A stretch of 64,000 bases of DNA from Gnetum montanum (Eukaryota > Streptophyta > Gnetopsida > Gnetales > Gnetaceae), in assembly GCA_015680685.1 (NCBI GenBank), contig MNCI01013584.1, positions 335,937-399,936 on the forward strand, read 5' to 3'. Below the pieces are notes generated by a model that saw only the letters and a list, made by a program, of their open reading frames with translations, was not told the DNA's origin and made no database searches. Position 1 is the first letter of the stretch. Every line of letters begins with the position of its first letter. Of this stretch, positions 1-12,250 are shown piece by piece. The translations under genes and the position numbers were made by a program.

Positions 1-992
1 GTGATTGTACGCCTTGTTGTTTTGGTACTCTCATAGTTGTTCATCATGGGATGAAGCAATGCAATGTCACTATTTAGAAGGATGGACTTGGTCCTAATCT
101 TGGAACGATGGGTAATGACACATTAATCATGCTTTACATGCAGGATTCATTGTACCCTAGGTCAGATACCTCATGTCCCAATCTCTATGATCCCTTTCTA
201 CACTTCGTCTCATCTCATTGTTTGTGTAATTGTAGCTCGTGTCCCATGTAACATAGAAATTTTCATCTCATTCTGCTGATATTTACATGTGTGTGTTTTG
301 TGGAGTTAGTGCAGATTATAATTAACCCTTCTAGTGCCCATGGACACTTTAAGTGTGATTACACAAGGGCATAATAGGTTGAAACCTGCTTTGGGGAGGA
401 CCCACTTGTGTAATTTTGTTGTAATCTTCATTAATTCTCTAGCTAGAACACACAATCTCTTACCCTCAGCTTAATTTTTCAATTGATTGTCTTTCCCTTA
501 TTACCATCACATAGCCTTTTTCTCTACCATCTGAGGTCCTTATTGATAAATTCCACACCATCATAATTTTCATGCCTTTAGAACTAGTTGATTTACCCTG
601 GAATCCTTTAACAATCGCTCAGATGTCCTTAGTTTACAATGTTTAATGTCAAAAACATATAAAAAAAATTCGGTACATTCTCTAAGTGCCCTCACTTCGA
701 TATATACATGACCCCCCTGTGCTAATCAATGCAAGGGAAGTTTTTTAAATTTCTCTCTATGACTTGCAGTTGCGCGTCCCTTGCTTTCATATCCATAACT
801 CACTCGCTGGTACTCTGAATTTCATTCCGTTTGAACCTATTTGAACCCGGAGTGTTCAGCTTAGTTATGGGGAAGAGGGTACATGCTGAATAGCATATAA
901 ATTTTTTGTACATGCCGAATAGTGCATAAATTTTTTGAAATTCATCATCACCCAAAGGACATATTTAAGGGTAATTATTTCTAAAATTAAGA
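1..992. other. Gene-free AT-rich stretch
   Basis: No coding region, RNA gene or clear repeat is visible on either strand. The only open frames reaching useful length run into the N gap and are artefacts of it. The left part of the LTR that ends at 2902 could begin in here or in the gap, but I see no boundary. Confidence 0.5.
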
Positions 993-1790
993 NNNNNNNN
1001 NNNNNNNNNNNNNNNNNNNNNNNNNNNNNNNNNNNNNNNNNNNNNNNNNNNNNNNNNNNNNNNNNNNNNNNNNNNNNNNNNNNNNNNNNNNNNNNNNNNN
1101 NNNNNNNNNNNNNNNNNNNNNNNNNNNNNNNNNNNNNNNNNNNNNNNNNNNNNNNNNNNNNNNNNNNNNNNNNNNNNNNNNNNNNNNNNNNNNNNNNNNN
1201 NNNNNNNNNNNNNNNNNNNNNNNNNNNNNNNNNNNNNNNNNNNNNNNNNNNNNNNNNNNNNNNNNNNNNNNNNNNNNNNNNNNNNNNNNNNNNNNNNNNN
1301 NNNNNNNNNNNNNNNNNNNNNNNNNNNNNNNNNNNNNNNNNNNNNNNNNNNNNNNNNNNNNNNNNNNNNNNNNNNNNNNNNNNNNNNNNNNNNNNNNNNN
1401 NNNNNNNNNNNNNNNNNNNNNNNNNNNNNNNNNNNNNNNNNNNNNNNNNNNNNNNNNNNNNNNNNNNNNNNNNNNNNNNNNNNNNNNNNNNNNNNNNNNN
1501 NNNNNNNNNNNNNNNNNNNNNNNNNNNNNNNNNNNNNNNNNNNNNNNNNNNNNNNNNNNNNNNNNNNNNNNNNNNNNNNNNNNNNNNNNNNNNNNNNNNN
1601 NNNNNNNNNNNNNNNNNNNNNNNNNNNNNNNNNNNNNNNNNNNNNNNNNNNNNNNNNNNNNNNNNNNNNNNNNNNNNNNNNNNNNNNNNNNNNNNNNNNN
1701 NNNNNNNNNNNNNNNNNNNNNNNNNNNNNNNNNNNNNNNNNNNNNNNNNNNNNNNNNNNNNNNNNNNNNNNNNNNNNNNNNNNNNNNNNN
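993..1790. other. Scaffold gap (798 N)
   Basis: An uninterrupted run of N. Open frames that cross it are meaningless. The gap hides the outer part of the LTR described next. Confidence 0.99.
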
Positions 1791-1906
1791 CCATCTAATA
1801 ATCCCATACCTATCCACTGTGTAATCAATGTAGCTTGTTCTCACTTTAACTCGAAGACGAGGTTTTATTCAGTCGTGGGGGTATGATGAGATGCGATTCA
1901 CACAGG

Positions 1907-2015
1907 CTGCGATATCGTGTACGCAATATCGCAGTCGACGCGATATCACATCCCCCACAATATCGCATACGCGATATCGTGTCTTCCCCTACGATATCGC
2001 GTACGTGATATCGTA
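1907..2015 (+). repeat. Cluster of GATATC inverted repeats in LTR U3
   Basis: Three hairpin-capable modules built on CGATATCG lie end to end. One (1907-1934) has arms CTGCGATAT and ATATCGCAG. One is centred near 1955 with CGATATC and ATATCGC arms. One (1990-2015) has arms TACGATATC and GATATCGTA around a short centre. The cluster ends 15 bases before the TATA box, where LTR enhancers usually lie. An enhancer role is inferred. Confidence 0.75.
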
Positions 2016-2030
2016 GTCCGCCGCCATATC

Positions 2031-2040
2031 TATAAATAAG
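2031..2040 (+). promoter_or_regulatory. TATA box of the + strand LTR
   Basis: TATAAATAAG followed by a GC-richer leader is a typical plant LTR core promoter. Transcription would start about 30 bases downstream and run towards the AATAAA near 2205. Confidence 0.65.
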
Positions 2041-2440
2041 AGGCCGCTCTCCCTCATTTGACATCCTAGTTTAGAAGTACCGAAGCTCTGGTAGTTTGAT
2101 CCCTCCAGAGTTAGATTTTTTTCCTGTGTCTGCCTGTAGTGTGGTGAATGTAATTGTACGGTGTCTTTATTCGAGTGTGTCGTACTTGGACACGCACATG
2201 ACCGGCAATAAAGATCGAGATTACTTCATCATTGCAGCATTCACTTAGTTTATTTATTTGTTATTTATTTAATGTTATTTATTGCTTTCATAGCACAGTG
2301 TGAGTACGACTTGATTACGAGCATCTATGGATGTGTACGACTAGTCAAGGAATCAGTTACTCATCGCTATTAGTCTCTCACCCTTAAACTCCTAGAAGTA
2401 GAATGAGTACGACTTGATTACGAGCATTTAAGTGTGACTG

Positions 2441-2570
2441 CTTGGTAGCCCAATGGTGTATCCAGGATCTGCGCTTGGTAACCTAGTGGCGTATTTGGGA
2501 TCTACGTTTGGTAATCCCAGTGGCGTACCTTGGAGCTACGCTTGGTAGTCCCAGTGGTAGTCGTGCATGA
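2441..2570 (+). repeat. 33-bp tandem repeat in LTR, about 4 copies
   Basis: Units begin with CTTGGTA (or TTTGGTA) at 2441, 2474, 2507 and 2541 and read roughly CTTGGTARYCCAGTGGYGTA followed by a TTGGATCTA-like tail. Related units (GCTTGGTAATCCTAGCAAC, GCTTGGTGCACCCAGTAGTG) occur on the minus strand near 27930-27970 in the LTR of element A, which ties the two LTRs together. Confidence 0.8.
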
Positions 2571-2902
2571 AGTCCAAGATGTGTACAGTTGATCAAGGAA
2601 TCGGTTGCTCATCGCACTTAGGCTAGATTAGATTTTCTTACTCTTTTCCTCCTAGCTTAGATTAGTTAATATTATTTTCCACTGCCATCAGGAGTAGCGT
2701 TAGAATTAGAACACATCATACACCTCATCTAGACTAAACCATACATGACACATGCAATACTAGTCCAGGTGGGAAGACAGCGAACTGCGACCTAAGGCTA
2801 ACTATCTAGGTGCCACAACTAGTCCATCTGGGAGTTCGACCGGATCACGCGTACATGCTCGTATTCGTATGGTTGAGTGTAGGGGTACCTCGCCACTCAT
2901 CA

Positions 2903-4634
2903 CTATGCATAATATTTGATGTTACATATATTCAATGTTCTGTTCACTATGACATCTAGGAATGAGATGTCACAATTGGCATCAAAGCAAATCACAACCC
3001 AAGGCAAATCAAAATTAAGAGTTGACCATAAATCTCATGATAAACTACGAGCCATGATCTTGGTAAACCACAAACCATTGTTAGAATCACATAATGTCTA
3101 AGACACCTTTCCTAATAAACTAACTCTCATAGACATCAATGACCAACCTCCAACAAGATTAAATGAATAAAGGATGAACAAGGTACATTAACTATAGGAG
3201 ATTCTAGTAAAAAAAAAAAAAAAAGGAAACATNTCAGTTAAGGAACTAACTAGGATAATCTTAGTGCTCTCCCATAAGGCTCAAGACCCCTCTCTCTTAC
3301 ATCATGAAAGTAACCCTTTCCCTAAAGCCTTCTAAGATCTTGCAATGTTATGAGTTTTTCCTTCCATAAACATCCAAAATAAGTAGCAAACATAACATGC
3401 TTTATCTATCAAAGTTCCAATCACTAACATAGCTATAGGAATCATTGATTAACATAAGGAAGTCAAGTTAACCATAGACCTCTCTACTTATCTAGTAATG
3501 GTCATTAGCAAGGGGTTGGTAGGAAAATTGAGACTCATTAGATAATAATGAAGTATTTTAACTTGCTAATCTTCTTCTTTGAGTTAATTCTTGTGAAATA
3601 AATAATTTTGATTTTCTATTATCATAAAAATTTAGCTTACTAATTTTTAATTAAAACCATGCCAGTGTTCATTAAAATGATCCAATAGTAAAAATTTTAT
3701 ATCAATTTAATTTATGATTTGAAAGATATCAAAGTTTTAGTTTTTTCGTAAAACATATGAATTAAAATTTAAAAAAATACTGAAAAGTTTTAATAAAGTT
3801 TGAGAATCAAAACTTTAAGAAAATGCAAATATGGAAAATCCGTAACTCAAGCCCACAACTTGATGCTTACGAAAGCAAATTTTTCACCAAAAATGCAATT
3901 GCCGAGTTAAATAAATATTATAACACGTATATATTATAATTGAAAATAAATATATATTTTAAAATAAACTTTAAAAATAAATAATAGATACTACGGTCAT
4001 GCGGCGGGGGCCGTGGCCATGCTGTAGCGTGGCACGCTGCAAATGCAAGAGCCTCCTCGTTGACCAAGAGTTTTATAAATAAAACATATTTATTTTTTTC
4101 TCAATTTTTCTGTTATGTGACTGGGGCATCTGCTGCCAATCCCGTCCCGTCCGCTATCACGTCTGCGGTGCTGGCTATTGCAGTTCTTCTGTGCCTGCAA
4201 GCCTGGTGTTTGCATCGGCCATGCTGTAACGTGTAATCGTAAATTCATGCACAATGCAGCAGAGAAAACCTTTGGTGTCAGCCAGCTGGTAAGTAGAGGT
4301 GGGACCCAAGAATATATGTTTCATAACATAAAAAATAATTTTGATTGCAATGGATGTGAATAGAGTAGTATAGTATAGCAAGTTGAGACCCATGCCACTA
4401 GGTCAACACCTTATTGTTAATGTCAGTAGAATAGTAGTACACACTTTTTCATCATCATCATCTTAGCCTTGTCTCAACCATAGTGGTACATACTTCAAAT
4501 GTGTATATAGAGGTTACAAGTTCAAGTATTTTGATGTTTTTTCGCAGTTTTTTCTATAATGCATACATGCTTGAATGTAATGTGCATGAGCATACACATG
4601 TGCTAATAATTGCATTCAAGGCATACTAAGGAAG
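2903..4634. other. Gene-free filler with one GC-rich patch
   Basis: Mostly AT-rich unique-looking sequence with a poly-A run at 3210-3225 and a single N at 3233. The patch at about 3999-4290 is strikingly richer in G and C than its surroundings (for example GCGGCGGGGGCCGTGGCCAT) and has TATAAATAAAAC between its halves. I could not read a protein in it. No gene is supported. Confidence 0.5.
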
Positions 4635-4858
4635 TGATGAGCGATGAGGTACCCCTACGCCCAACCATACGAATCACAAAGCATTCACACACGATCCGAT
4701 CAAATTCTGTGGACTTTATAGTTTCTGGTACACTAGTCTTCTAGGAAGTGAACCTTGCCCTAAAGTTATTCATTGTCTTCTTGATTACACATGTGAAGCA
4801 TAATGGCATGGTTAAGAGTAATTGAGGCATATGATTTTTTATCATTTTGTGTTTTATG
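4635..4858 (-). mobile_element. 3' LTR remnant of element A
   Basis: About 220 bases match 27597-27811 in the same orientation, starting at TGATGAGC and continuing through ACCATACRAATCACAAAG, GTGGACTTTATAG and CATAATGGYATGGTTAAGAG. The match stops at GTTTTATG. This is the U5 end of a minus-strand LTR; the U3-R part is missing. It marks the left end of element A. Confidence 0.75.
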
Positions 4859-5071
4859 AGTTTGGTGCAGATGTGGTGGTTGAGGCAGCTATGGCTATCT
4901 TGTTGTGGTTGCAACCACTGATGGAAGGCGAAAGGCATCAAGAAATGTCTTCATCTTCTCCTCCTTACCCCAGGGATCCTTCATGGACCATGCAACTTCA
5001 CCAATGTCAGCTGGAATGGGAACATCCCATGCACAAGGCATGATCAGGAACATCTCCTTTACATTGATAAA

Positions 5072-7640
5072 TCAAGTAGTGAATTGTTTATATTCAATGC
5101 TAAATGCCCTTACTACATTATGCAACTCTTGGTAGTCATTTTTTCTTTTGGCCAGGTTCTTGGTAGTTGATCTTTGACCTGTAAAACGTGTTTTGAGAAC
5201 TTCAAGTTCAACATTAGCCACCACAAGCTTGTCCTTGGTGTCCTTGTGATGCTTGAACTCAACCTTGTATAGTAAGTATGAGTTAGCCACCTACTTCTCC
5301 AACATAGTTAACATGGCCAGATTTATGTAATGGAGATTGGCAAGCTTCATATACTCTATCATCTCCTTGATCTGCAACTCCTTTATGTGGATTTTCACCT
5401 TATTGTAGGCATCTATCCCATCAAAAATGGGTTGCCAAACTTCCCTTCCTTGCTGGAGTTGCTGGAGGGCTTCGTTTGCCTTTGTTTTCACCAATTCGAT
5501 ATGTTTTTCATTTACTTCCTTTACTATAATGATCTTTAACTTTCTCAAATTTGAGAGCTTCAGATTTCCAAGTGGCTACCTCAATTGTAGTCTTCTGGTG
5601 AAGGACATGCACCTCCTCCATAGAGATATTTCTATTCTCTGCTACCAATCTCCTCAACTCTATGTTTGCTCTAGCTAGTTGCTTTTGCTATTGATGGATG
5701 AAATTTGTTAACTATTACTTGTGCACATCAACATTTCACAAGCAATGGTTCTCTATGGTCAGTTGGATGTTCTCTTGGTGGGTTTGATCTAAGGCCTTTT
5801 GAATCTTGTGCTACATGGGTTCTGCCAAGGATCTATAGAACACCATTGTCTCCATTGCATTCTCAACCCATTTGAGCCTAGATTGAAGATATTGCATAAC
5901 TTCATCTCTCGTGAGTGCTAGGTTGAGAAATGCAAGGCTAGGAATTTGGGCTCTTAGTTCAAAAACCTCCATAGCCAAGCATTTATTTCACTCTCTATCT
6001 ATTTCAAGATGCCCCTTCAATATTATTCTCTTGCCCCTTGCCTCTAGAAGCTTTGACTGGGTTGTAGTGATGTTATTTGGAAGGTCAAAGACATCTAGAA
6101 GTGGTTGCTCGATTCCCACCAATTAGTCTAGCAGTTCCTCATGCTGTGCTACACTTATTCTGCCACTTATAGTTCCTATGTGCATTTGCACATATTTGAG
6201 TGTAGTGATGTGTGGTGCAGATGTCACAGGTGCATTGAGCGTTTTGGAAATCCTATTAGGGACCACTTCTATTAATGTTTCTTGCCCTTGGTGCTGCATC
6301 ACCAAAACAATTGTCCCTTCACCCTACTGCAAGTGCACTAAGAAGGTTGTAGCATTCCTAGAGATTTCTAGAAGTGGTTGTTATTCTGTGAGAGATACTA
6401 TGACCTCTTTGGTGCTTAGATTTGACCTCATGGGTAGATGCATTTTTTGGGTTGAGAAAATGGATCCACCCTCACCCATCAGACTAATTGTTTGGGCCAC
6501 CTCATTAAGGTGACTCATGGTTTGTCTATATATAGATGGGTCCCCACCACTCATGCCTACACTTTGCTCTTGTTCACTCAAGATCCATTCTCTATATTCA
6601 TGCAACCATTAGGCAATTACAGTGAAGACTAGCACTATTGTTTGAGTGGTAGGTGATGGTGGTCACTACTTCTCTTCTTGAATTGTAGTTGTAGGCATTT
6701 TATCCTTCATCATTTCATCCTCGTTGATGGTCAAAATAGTTCTCACATCATCATTGATATAATGAAGTATCCCTCCCCTTTGATAGAGTTTCTTGATGAG
6801 GCATGAAAAAGGGAGTGCCTTTCTTCCACATTCATTTTCTTTAAAGTTCTTCTCCATCTCTAGATAAATCAGTTGTGGAAGGTTGACCAAGAATCACCCA
6901 CTTAGAGTGGTACATGCTCAAGTAGAGAAGGTAGTGATTTTTCTTGGCCTCAACGTGGGATTGTGGTGGAAGGCCACAATCTTATAATGGATCTTCTCTA
7001 CTAGTGCGAGCATGCCAAACTCTTTGCAGTCGATACCATAATACTATTGCACCCATTCTTTCTTGATGCTCGAATCCACCTACATTGAGATCTCAGTAAG
7101 GTTTGTCCCTATTTTGGGCAACCCAAGTTCTATAGCAATGGCCTATGCTGAGTAAGACATTGAGATGTCCTTGATCTTTACTATTGCTCTAGGCTACCTA
7201 TTATTCCAGAACAAAAATGTCTCTCCCATGCACCACTCCCTAGTGGAAGTGATGATTGACCACATGAGAGAGGCCTTCAATTGGTCCTGCACTTCTTTTG
7301 ATGCATGCTCTAGGAGAGGGCCAAAGTTTAACTCCTAGAGCACCAATTTTTGGACCTTTCTTGATTTGATTTGATTTAAGTAGGCCTCTATTAAGGTTAG
7401 CTCGAGGTTTGCTAGTTGTGCAAGTACATCATCCCGATGGGAGTGTTCTATTGTTACTGCTATTGGTTTTGAAATCTATTTGATAGATTCCACTTCTGCC
7501 TCCTCTCTAAGAGGACCTATAGCATGGGTTGTGAGTGGTTCTTCTTTCTATAGCTATTTTTGGCCTCTTCCCATTTTAGGCCAATTTTCCCTTGGTTGGA
7601 ATGGTCCTACTTTCCACGTGTGCTTTCCTTTTAATGCCAT
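5072..7640 (-). pseudogene. Envelope-like / plant transposon protein ORF of element A (degraded)
   Basis: Starting at an ATG at 7640 a long frame can be followed down to 5072 with scattered stops. The middle has the pattern VNLPQLIYLEMEK...ALPFSCLIKKLYQRGGI (around 6760-6890), which I recognise as the conserved core of the ORF annotated in plants as envelope-like protein or putative plant transposon protein, found 3' of pol in Athila-type elements. The final third (about 5560-5072) is rich in K, E, Q and L heptad-like stretches and probably coiled coil. No convincing signal peptide or membrane segment was seen, so a true envelope role is not supported. Many stops look like C-to-T or G-to-A changes. 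The protein is not functional as it stands. Confidence 0.6.
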
Positions 7641-9650
7641 CTATGGTCACAACACATCCATAGATTAGTAGATGTAATGTGTAACTTTAAAGTTTTTGAA
7701 TACCTTTTCTTGTTAGTTAGTTACACTTTGGCTAAGGTTGGACCATTGTAGATTGATTATTTTCACTAGAGCTTTTTGGAAAGGTTTAACTCTTGTAATT
7801 TAGTGTTTAATAGTTGATTTTTTAGTTAAACCTTTGTGGGAGTTAGAAAAAATCGCAAAAAAATGTTTGTCAAAAATGGTACCTTTGTGGTTCCCATGAG
7901 GAAGAGCTTACCTTTGGTAGCTATGGGGTTGAAGAATGGAGTGATTTGAATAAATGGTTTGTGAGTTATGGGCTCTGGAATGTTCTAGGCTTTGAAAAAA
8001 TTGAAAAAATCCCTTGGTGTTTGTAAGAAAATGTAAAATTTTCTAAGTGGGGTCACGCCTACTTATACTATTTTTTTGCCACATCGATAGGGCCCCATAT
8101 ACAAGGCCTTGTATACGGGTCTAATTCATCAACAGGGCTCCATATACGAGGCCCATCAACCAAAATTTTCAAAGTTGAATGTCTTTAGAAATATAAGGAA
8201 TTTTTCAATGAAATTAGGGTCCATGGAATTTCAGAAAAGCCAAGAATATGATAAAATCATTGAAGAGGATCTTTGAAAGCTCAAAAGTTTAAAAAGTTGA
8301 TGGAAAACATATTTAATAAACAAAATATGTAAAGGAGCACATGGTCTGATGTGAAAGATGGATGTATGAAAGATTCCGGTTGCAAGAATGCCTAGGGATA
8401 AGGTACTGAACAAACCCAACCAAGGGATATGCAAGTGGATCCTCCCCATAGTAGGCACATGTCCTCTTTTGCCCTTACATAACCTCAACCTAAGGAGTTT
8501 TTGGGCCCCAAATATGACTAATGGTCGATGATAGTTAAGGACGAAAACTTGAAAGATTCTACCTAAGAATTCCAATATGTTAGACCAAGACATGGAATCA
8601 AGAACTTGGACACTGGAAATGAGGTGAGTTATGGACAACATGACTAGATGATGGAGAAGGTGGAATGGAAGTGCAAACTAAGGTCATAAAAAGTCCCTTG
8701 TCAAGTCCATGTTTAAAATGACAAAAGAAGATCCATCCTTAGTCCAAACCAATACCAACATCATTTAGTGACTTTGGATTGCCACTCCAACACTGATCCA
8801 TACCCTACCCTCTTCCTTTCAAGACATAAGAGTGTTTCTACAAAATAGCCATCATTCCATAAAGAGAAAAAAAGAGAAGTAGGAAGTAAGAGAGAGCCTT
8901 AGTTAGAGGGGACCTTCAGGCATGGGTACATGTTTTTCAAGTTCCATAACCAATGCTTATAGCCTATTTATTTGTCTAAGGGGTGTTCTTTGAATCTTCA
9001 TCATGTTTTTTGTTTTTACACTTTGGATGGGAACAACACCATGCCCCTTATCACACCCTATTCAAAGCTTTGAATCCTTCCTAGTTCCAAAAACTACCAA
9101 GGTTACAAATTTATTAAAAGTTGACTTAATGAAAGGAACCTCAAACTTCTAGAATAAGGAAAACCATAGAGTTTGTGGATGGGTGGATGTTGTGGATTCA
9201 CTACTTGTTCCATGAAAAATAAACCATGAGTGAGCCATCAATACAAAAATTCAAAAATAGAAACTAGATAGTAGCAAACCAAACATTAAGTACAAACCAC
9301 CATTAGTAGCATCCACAGCACCACTATGTCCTATTGGCAATAAAGCACTTTTATTAGTAAAGATTTGAAAACCATACTTAAACAAAATAAAGTAAAATAT
9401 AGAAAAAAGTGTGAAATATCCAATAAAGATTCAAACATACTAACAATGGTGTAGAAGAAAAAATGGTGTAAAATGAAAAAAATTTAAAAATCAAAAAGTT
9501 GTAAAATAAATAAATTACAAAATCAAAAACATGGAGAACAAAAAATAGAAAAAATAAGGAGCCATATGGATGATTAGCATGGTTGGCCATCTCCCCCACA
9601 ACTAAGTTGGAAGGAGGAGATCTGAAAAATTGAATGTGGTTGTCCATCCA
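7641..9650 (-). other. Spacer between integrase and the envelope-like ORF of element A
   Basis: No coding region is readable. On the minus strand a TATA-like AGTATAAGTAGG near 8060-8070 lies about 420 bases upstream of the ORF start at 7640. Just upstream of it (8085-8165) GGGCCCCATATACAAGG-type short repeats resemble the GGGCCCCGTTGACAAGG repeats of A's 5' LTR U3 (28330-28400). The envelope-like ORF could have had a promoter copied from LTR-type sequence; this is inference. The open frames at 8231-8641 and 9378-9647 resemble nothing known. Confidence 0.4.
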
Positions 9651-11075
9651 TTGAGGTAGTTGTTGCAGTAGCTTATCTTGGTTCTAGGAAAATGTTCACT
9701 TGTTGGATGTTGAAAAACTGCTTTCTATTTGGGCTTTTAGGTTTGTATATGGTTATGGCCCTAGAAGGAAAGGTTTTAGCAATTATATAAGGTACTTCCT
9801 ATAATGTTTGGAATTTTTTTCTGAGATACATGTGTGCAATTCCAGTAAAGAACCTTATCTCCTAGTTAGAATTCACTTTTTGTATTCTTTGGCCATGTCA
9901 TTGCTTGTTGAATGCCTTATGCACTTCATTCAAAGATAGAACCACCATTCAATTTTCATCTAGTACATTCAGGTTGATTGATCTTTCTCTTTGTGCTAGA
10001 CTTAGGTCAAGATTTAGGTCATAGGTTGTTGAGAGTGTATAGAGCTCAGATTGAATTAGGAGCATTGAAAGTTTTCTGTATACTAGCTTGTAGGGAGAAT
10101 AGTCGATAGGAAATTCCCATGTTGAGCCATAGGCCCATAGGGAATCGTTGAGTTTTTTGCTCTAATCTCTCCTATATTTGCTTATGGTCCTTGTTAGAAT
10201 CTTTGTGATCTCCTGGTTAGTTATATCTGCTTAACTATTGGCTTGGGGATGATATGGTGTTGTTAATTTATGTTCAACCCCCAAGTGTTGCATTATCTTT
10301 CTAAAAGTGGCACCTGTAAAATGAGTTCCATTATTAGAAATGAGTACATGTGGCATCCCAAAACTAGTTATAACATGTTTTTGTACAAATCTAGCAATGG
10401 TGGATGATGTACAATCAGTGACAGGTGCTACTTTTGCCCATTTGTTACAGTAGTTGACTGCTATGATGATATACACCTTTCCATTGGACATGGGTGTGAT
10501 GGAACCCATGAAGTCTATGCCCCATATGTCAAAGGGCTCTAGTGGTTGAATCCACTATTGATAATCCTCCATTCATGTGGTCATCCCACCATCTTGTTGA
10601 TAGCATTCATAAGATCAAATAAAATGATGGACATGCCTGAAGATTGTAGGCTAGTAGTATCCTACATTAGGATTTTTCTAACTATGCATCTTCCTGCATA
10701 GTGGTCTTCGCAAGGGCCTTCATGAGGATCTTAAAGAATGTGTAAGTGATCTAAATTAGGGACACACCAATGAACTAGGCCATTAATGCATACCTTGTAA
10801 AGATGTCCATTGATTTCCATGAAGTACTTCACTTGATGAAGAAACTGTTGCTTCTTCCTATAGTCTAGATCTTGTGGAATCTCTTGAGTGAGAAGGTAAG
10901 TGAGGATGCCACCATACCATTTTATTTCTATGGGTACTTCATCATTTATTTCTCCTATAAAGAGAAGTTTGTTTTGAAATTGATTGGAAAGTGGGACCTC
11001 CTCCTCTTTATTATCCCATCTTAATTGAGAGAAGTGGTTAGCAGCCACGTTCTCAGTTCCTTTTTGATCTATCAT
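9650..11075 (-). pseudogene. Integrase of element A (degraded)
   Basis: The order on the minus strand is the end of RNase H (GTENVAANHFSQL near 11040), a linker with WYGGILTYLLTQEIP and VHWCVPN, a damaged HHCC zinc region (about 10560-10760) and then the DDE core (10231-10509). Two of the three catalytic positions are changed: the usual VDY is VNY and the usual SDNG is SNNG, both D to N and both explained by single G-to-A changes. THFTGATFRKIMQHLGVEH and TTPYHPQANS identify the core clearly. The tail beyond HPQANS runs to about 9650 with several stops. The WCVP linker style is typical of Athila/Tat rather than chromoviruses. Confidence 0.85.
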
Positions 11076-11089
11076 TGTGTGATCAAATT

Positions 11090-12250
11090 CCTACAAGGTC
11101 ATGAGCTAATATATGATATGAGGGCTCATCATTTTCTTGTTTATGAAGCAAATGAAATTGTAATCTTTGTGCACAAATACTTTATAGCCAAGCACATGGT
11201 ACCTAAACTTGTTGAGAGCATACACCACTGCCATTAGTTCTTTTTTAGTTTTGGTGTAATTCAATTGTGCATCCACAATGCCTCAGCTCATGTAGTGGAT
11301 ATAGTATGGATGTTTATTATCGTCCAGTTGCATAAGCATAGCTCCCAAGGAATAATTAAATACATCTATCATTATATGAAATGGTTTGGACCAGTTTAGT
11401 ATCCATAGAATTGGAGTTTCTATGAGTTTTTCCTTTAGCAGTTGAAATGCATGTTTGCACTCCTTGGTCAAAACAAAACAAATGGAGCATCTTTCTTTGT
11501 AAGCTCGACAAACAACTTTGCAATCCTAGAGAAATTCTCTATAAAACACCTATAGTAGCCAATGTGTCTAAAAAATGATCTAATATGTTTGATTATCTCT
11601 AGTTGGAATTTAATTCCTTGGATGACCCTTATCTTTTCTAGGTCTACCTCAATCCTTTCCTGAGTGATTCTATGCCCCAATACTATGCCTTCCTAGACCA
11701 TTAGATGGATTTTCTACCAATTGAGCCTAATGTTTATTTCAACACATATTTTCAATACTTGCTCAAGGCTATCTAGGGCTTGCTCAAATGTAGTCCCATA
11801 AGTAGAAAAATCATCCATAAAGACTTCTACCCTACTACCAATCTGCTGTTGGAAAATACTTAGGACTAGGTGTTGGAATGTTGCAGGGGCATTACACATA
11901 CCAAATGGCATCTTACAATATCCAAAATTCCCCTAGGAACCTGTGAATGTTGTCTTGGATTGATCTTTTGGCACAATTTGGATTTGGTTATAACCACTAT
12001 AACCATCTAAGAAGCTATAATAGAAATGCCTAGATATGGTATCCAACACTTGATTCACAAATAATAATGGAAAATGATCTTTAAATGTTGCCATATTCAA
12101 TAACCTAAAGTCGATGAAGACTTTCCACTTGCCACCTTTCTATGGCACAATTATGAATGGGCTAACCCATGTATGATCCATGATAGGATAGATGAACCCT
12201 ACATTGAGGAGTTTCTTTATTTCCTCCTTGATGATCTACTTCAATTTGGG
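11090..12250 (-). pseudogene. Reverse transcriptase and RNase H of element A (degraded)
   Basis: RT begins near 12250 with IKKLLNVGFIYPI and WVSPFIIVP, continues through DFRLLN, SFLDGYSGYNQIQI and MPFGMCNAPATFQ (11880-11911), and keeps the catalytic block as EVFMDDFSTYG (about 11810-11830). The thumb has LGHRIT-like and IRSFFRHIGYYRCFIENFS motifs (11540-11680). RNase H follows from about 11470, with SLGAMLMQLDD, ELMAVVYALNKFRYHVLG and the VHKDYNF aspartate. There are several frameshifts and stops. FMDDFS with SIF...VEVF is the form I know from Athila/Calypso-type elements. This is the strongest lineage marker for A. Confidence 0.9.

Larger units (their letters stand above)
1791..2902 (+). mobile_element. 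Athila-like LTR, + strand (solo or partial)
   Basis: The stretch has the layout of a plant LTR: a U3-like part with inverted repeats, a TATA box at 2031-2040, an AATAAA signal at about 2205 and an end in CATCA at 2902. Its last 200 bases, read in reverse complement, match the inner ends of the LTRs of element A (4635 and 27597), including the GATGAG...GGTACCCCTACRC...CAACCATACGAAT landmarks. It also shares the CTTGGTA tandem units seen in A's 5' LTR. No primer site or gag follows at 2903, so it is a solo LTR or the 3' LTR of an element whose body lies in or left of the gap. The 5' boundary is not visible. Confidence 0.7.

Noticed and set aside
865-1844. Four long open frames on both strands
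   Set aside because: They consist almost entirely of the N gap.
2977-2988. TGGCATCAAAGC resembles the initiator-Met primer site of many plant retrotransposons
   Set aside because: It has two mismatches in 12, which is expected several times by chance in 64 kb, and it lies 74 bases beyond the LTR end at 2902 instead of next to it.
8231-9647. Minus-strand frames of 136 and 89 codons
   Set aside because: They are rich in L, F and S as expected from AT-rich DNA read in a favourable frame and lack any recognisable pattern; they lie in the spacer of element A.
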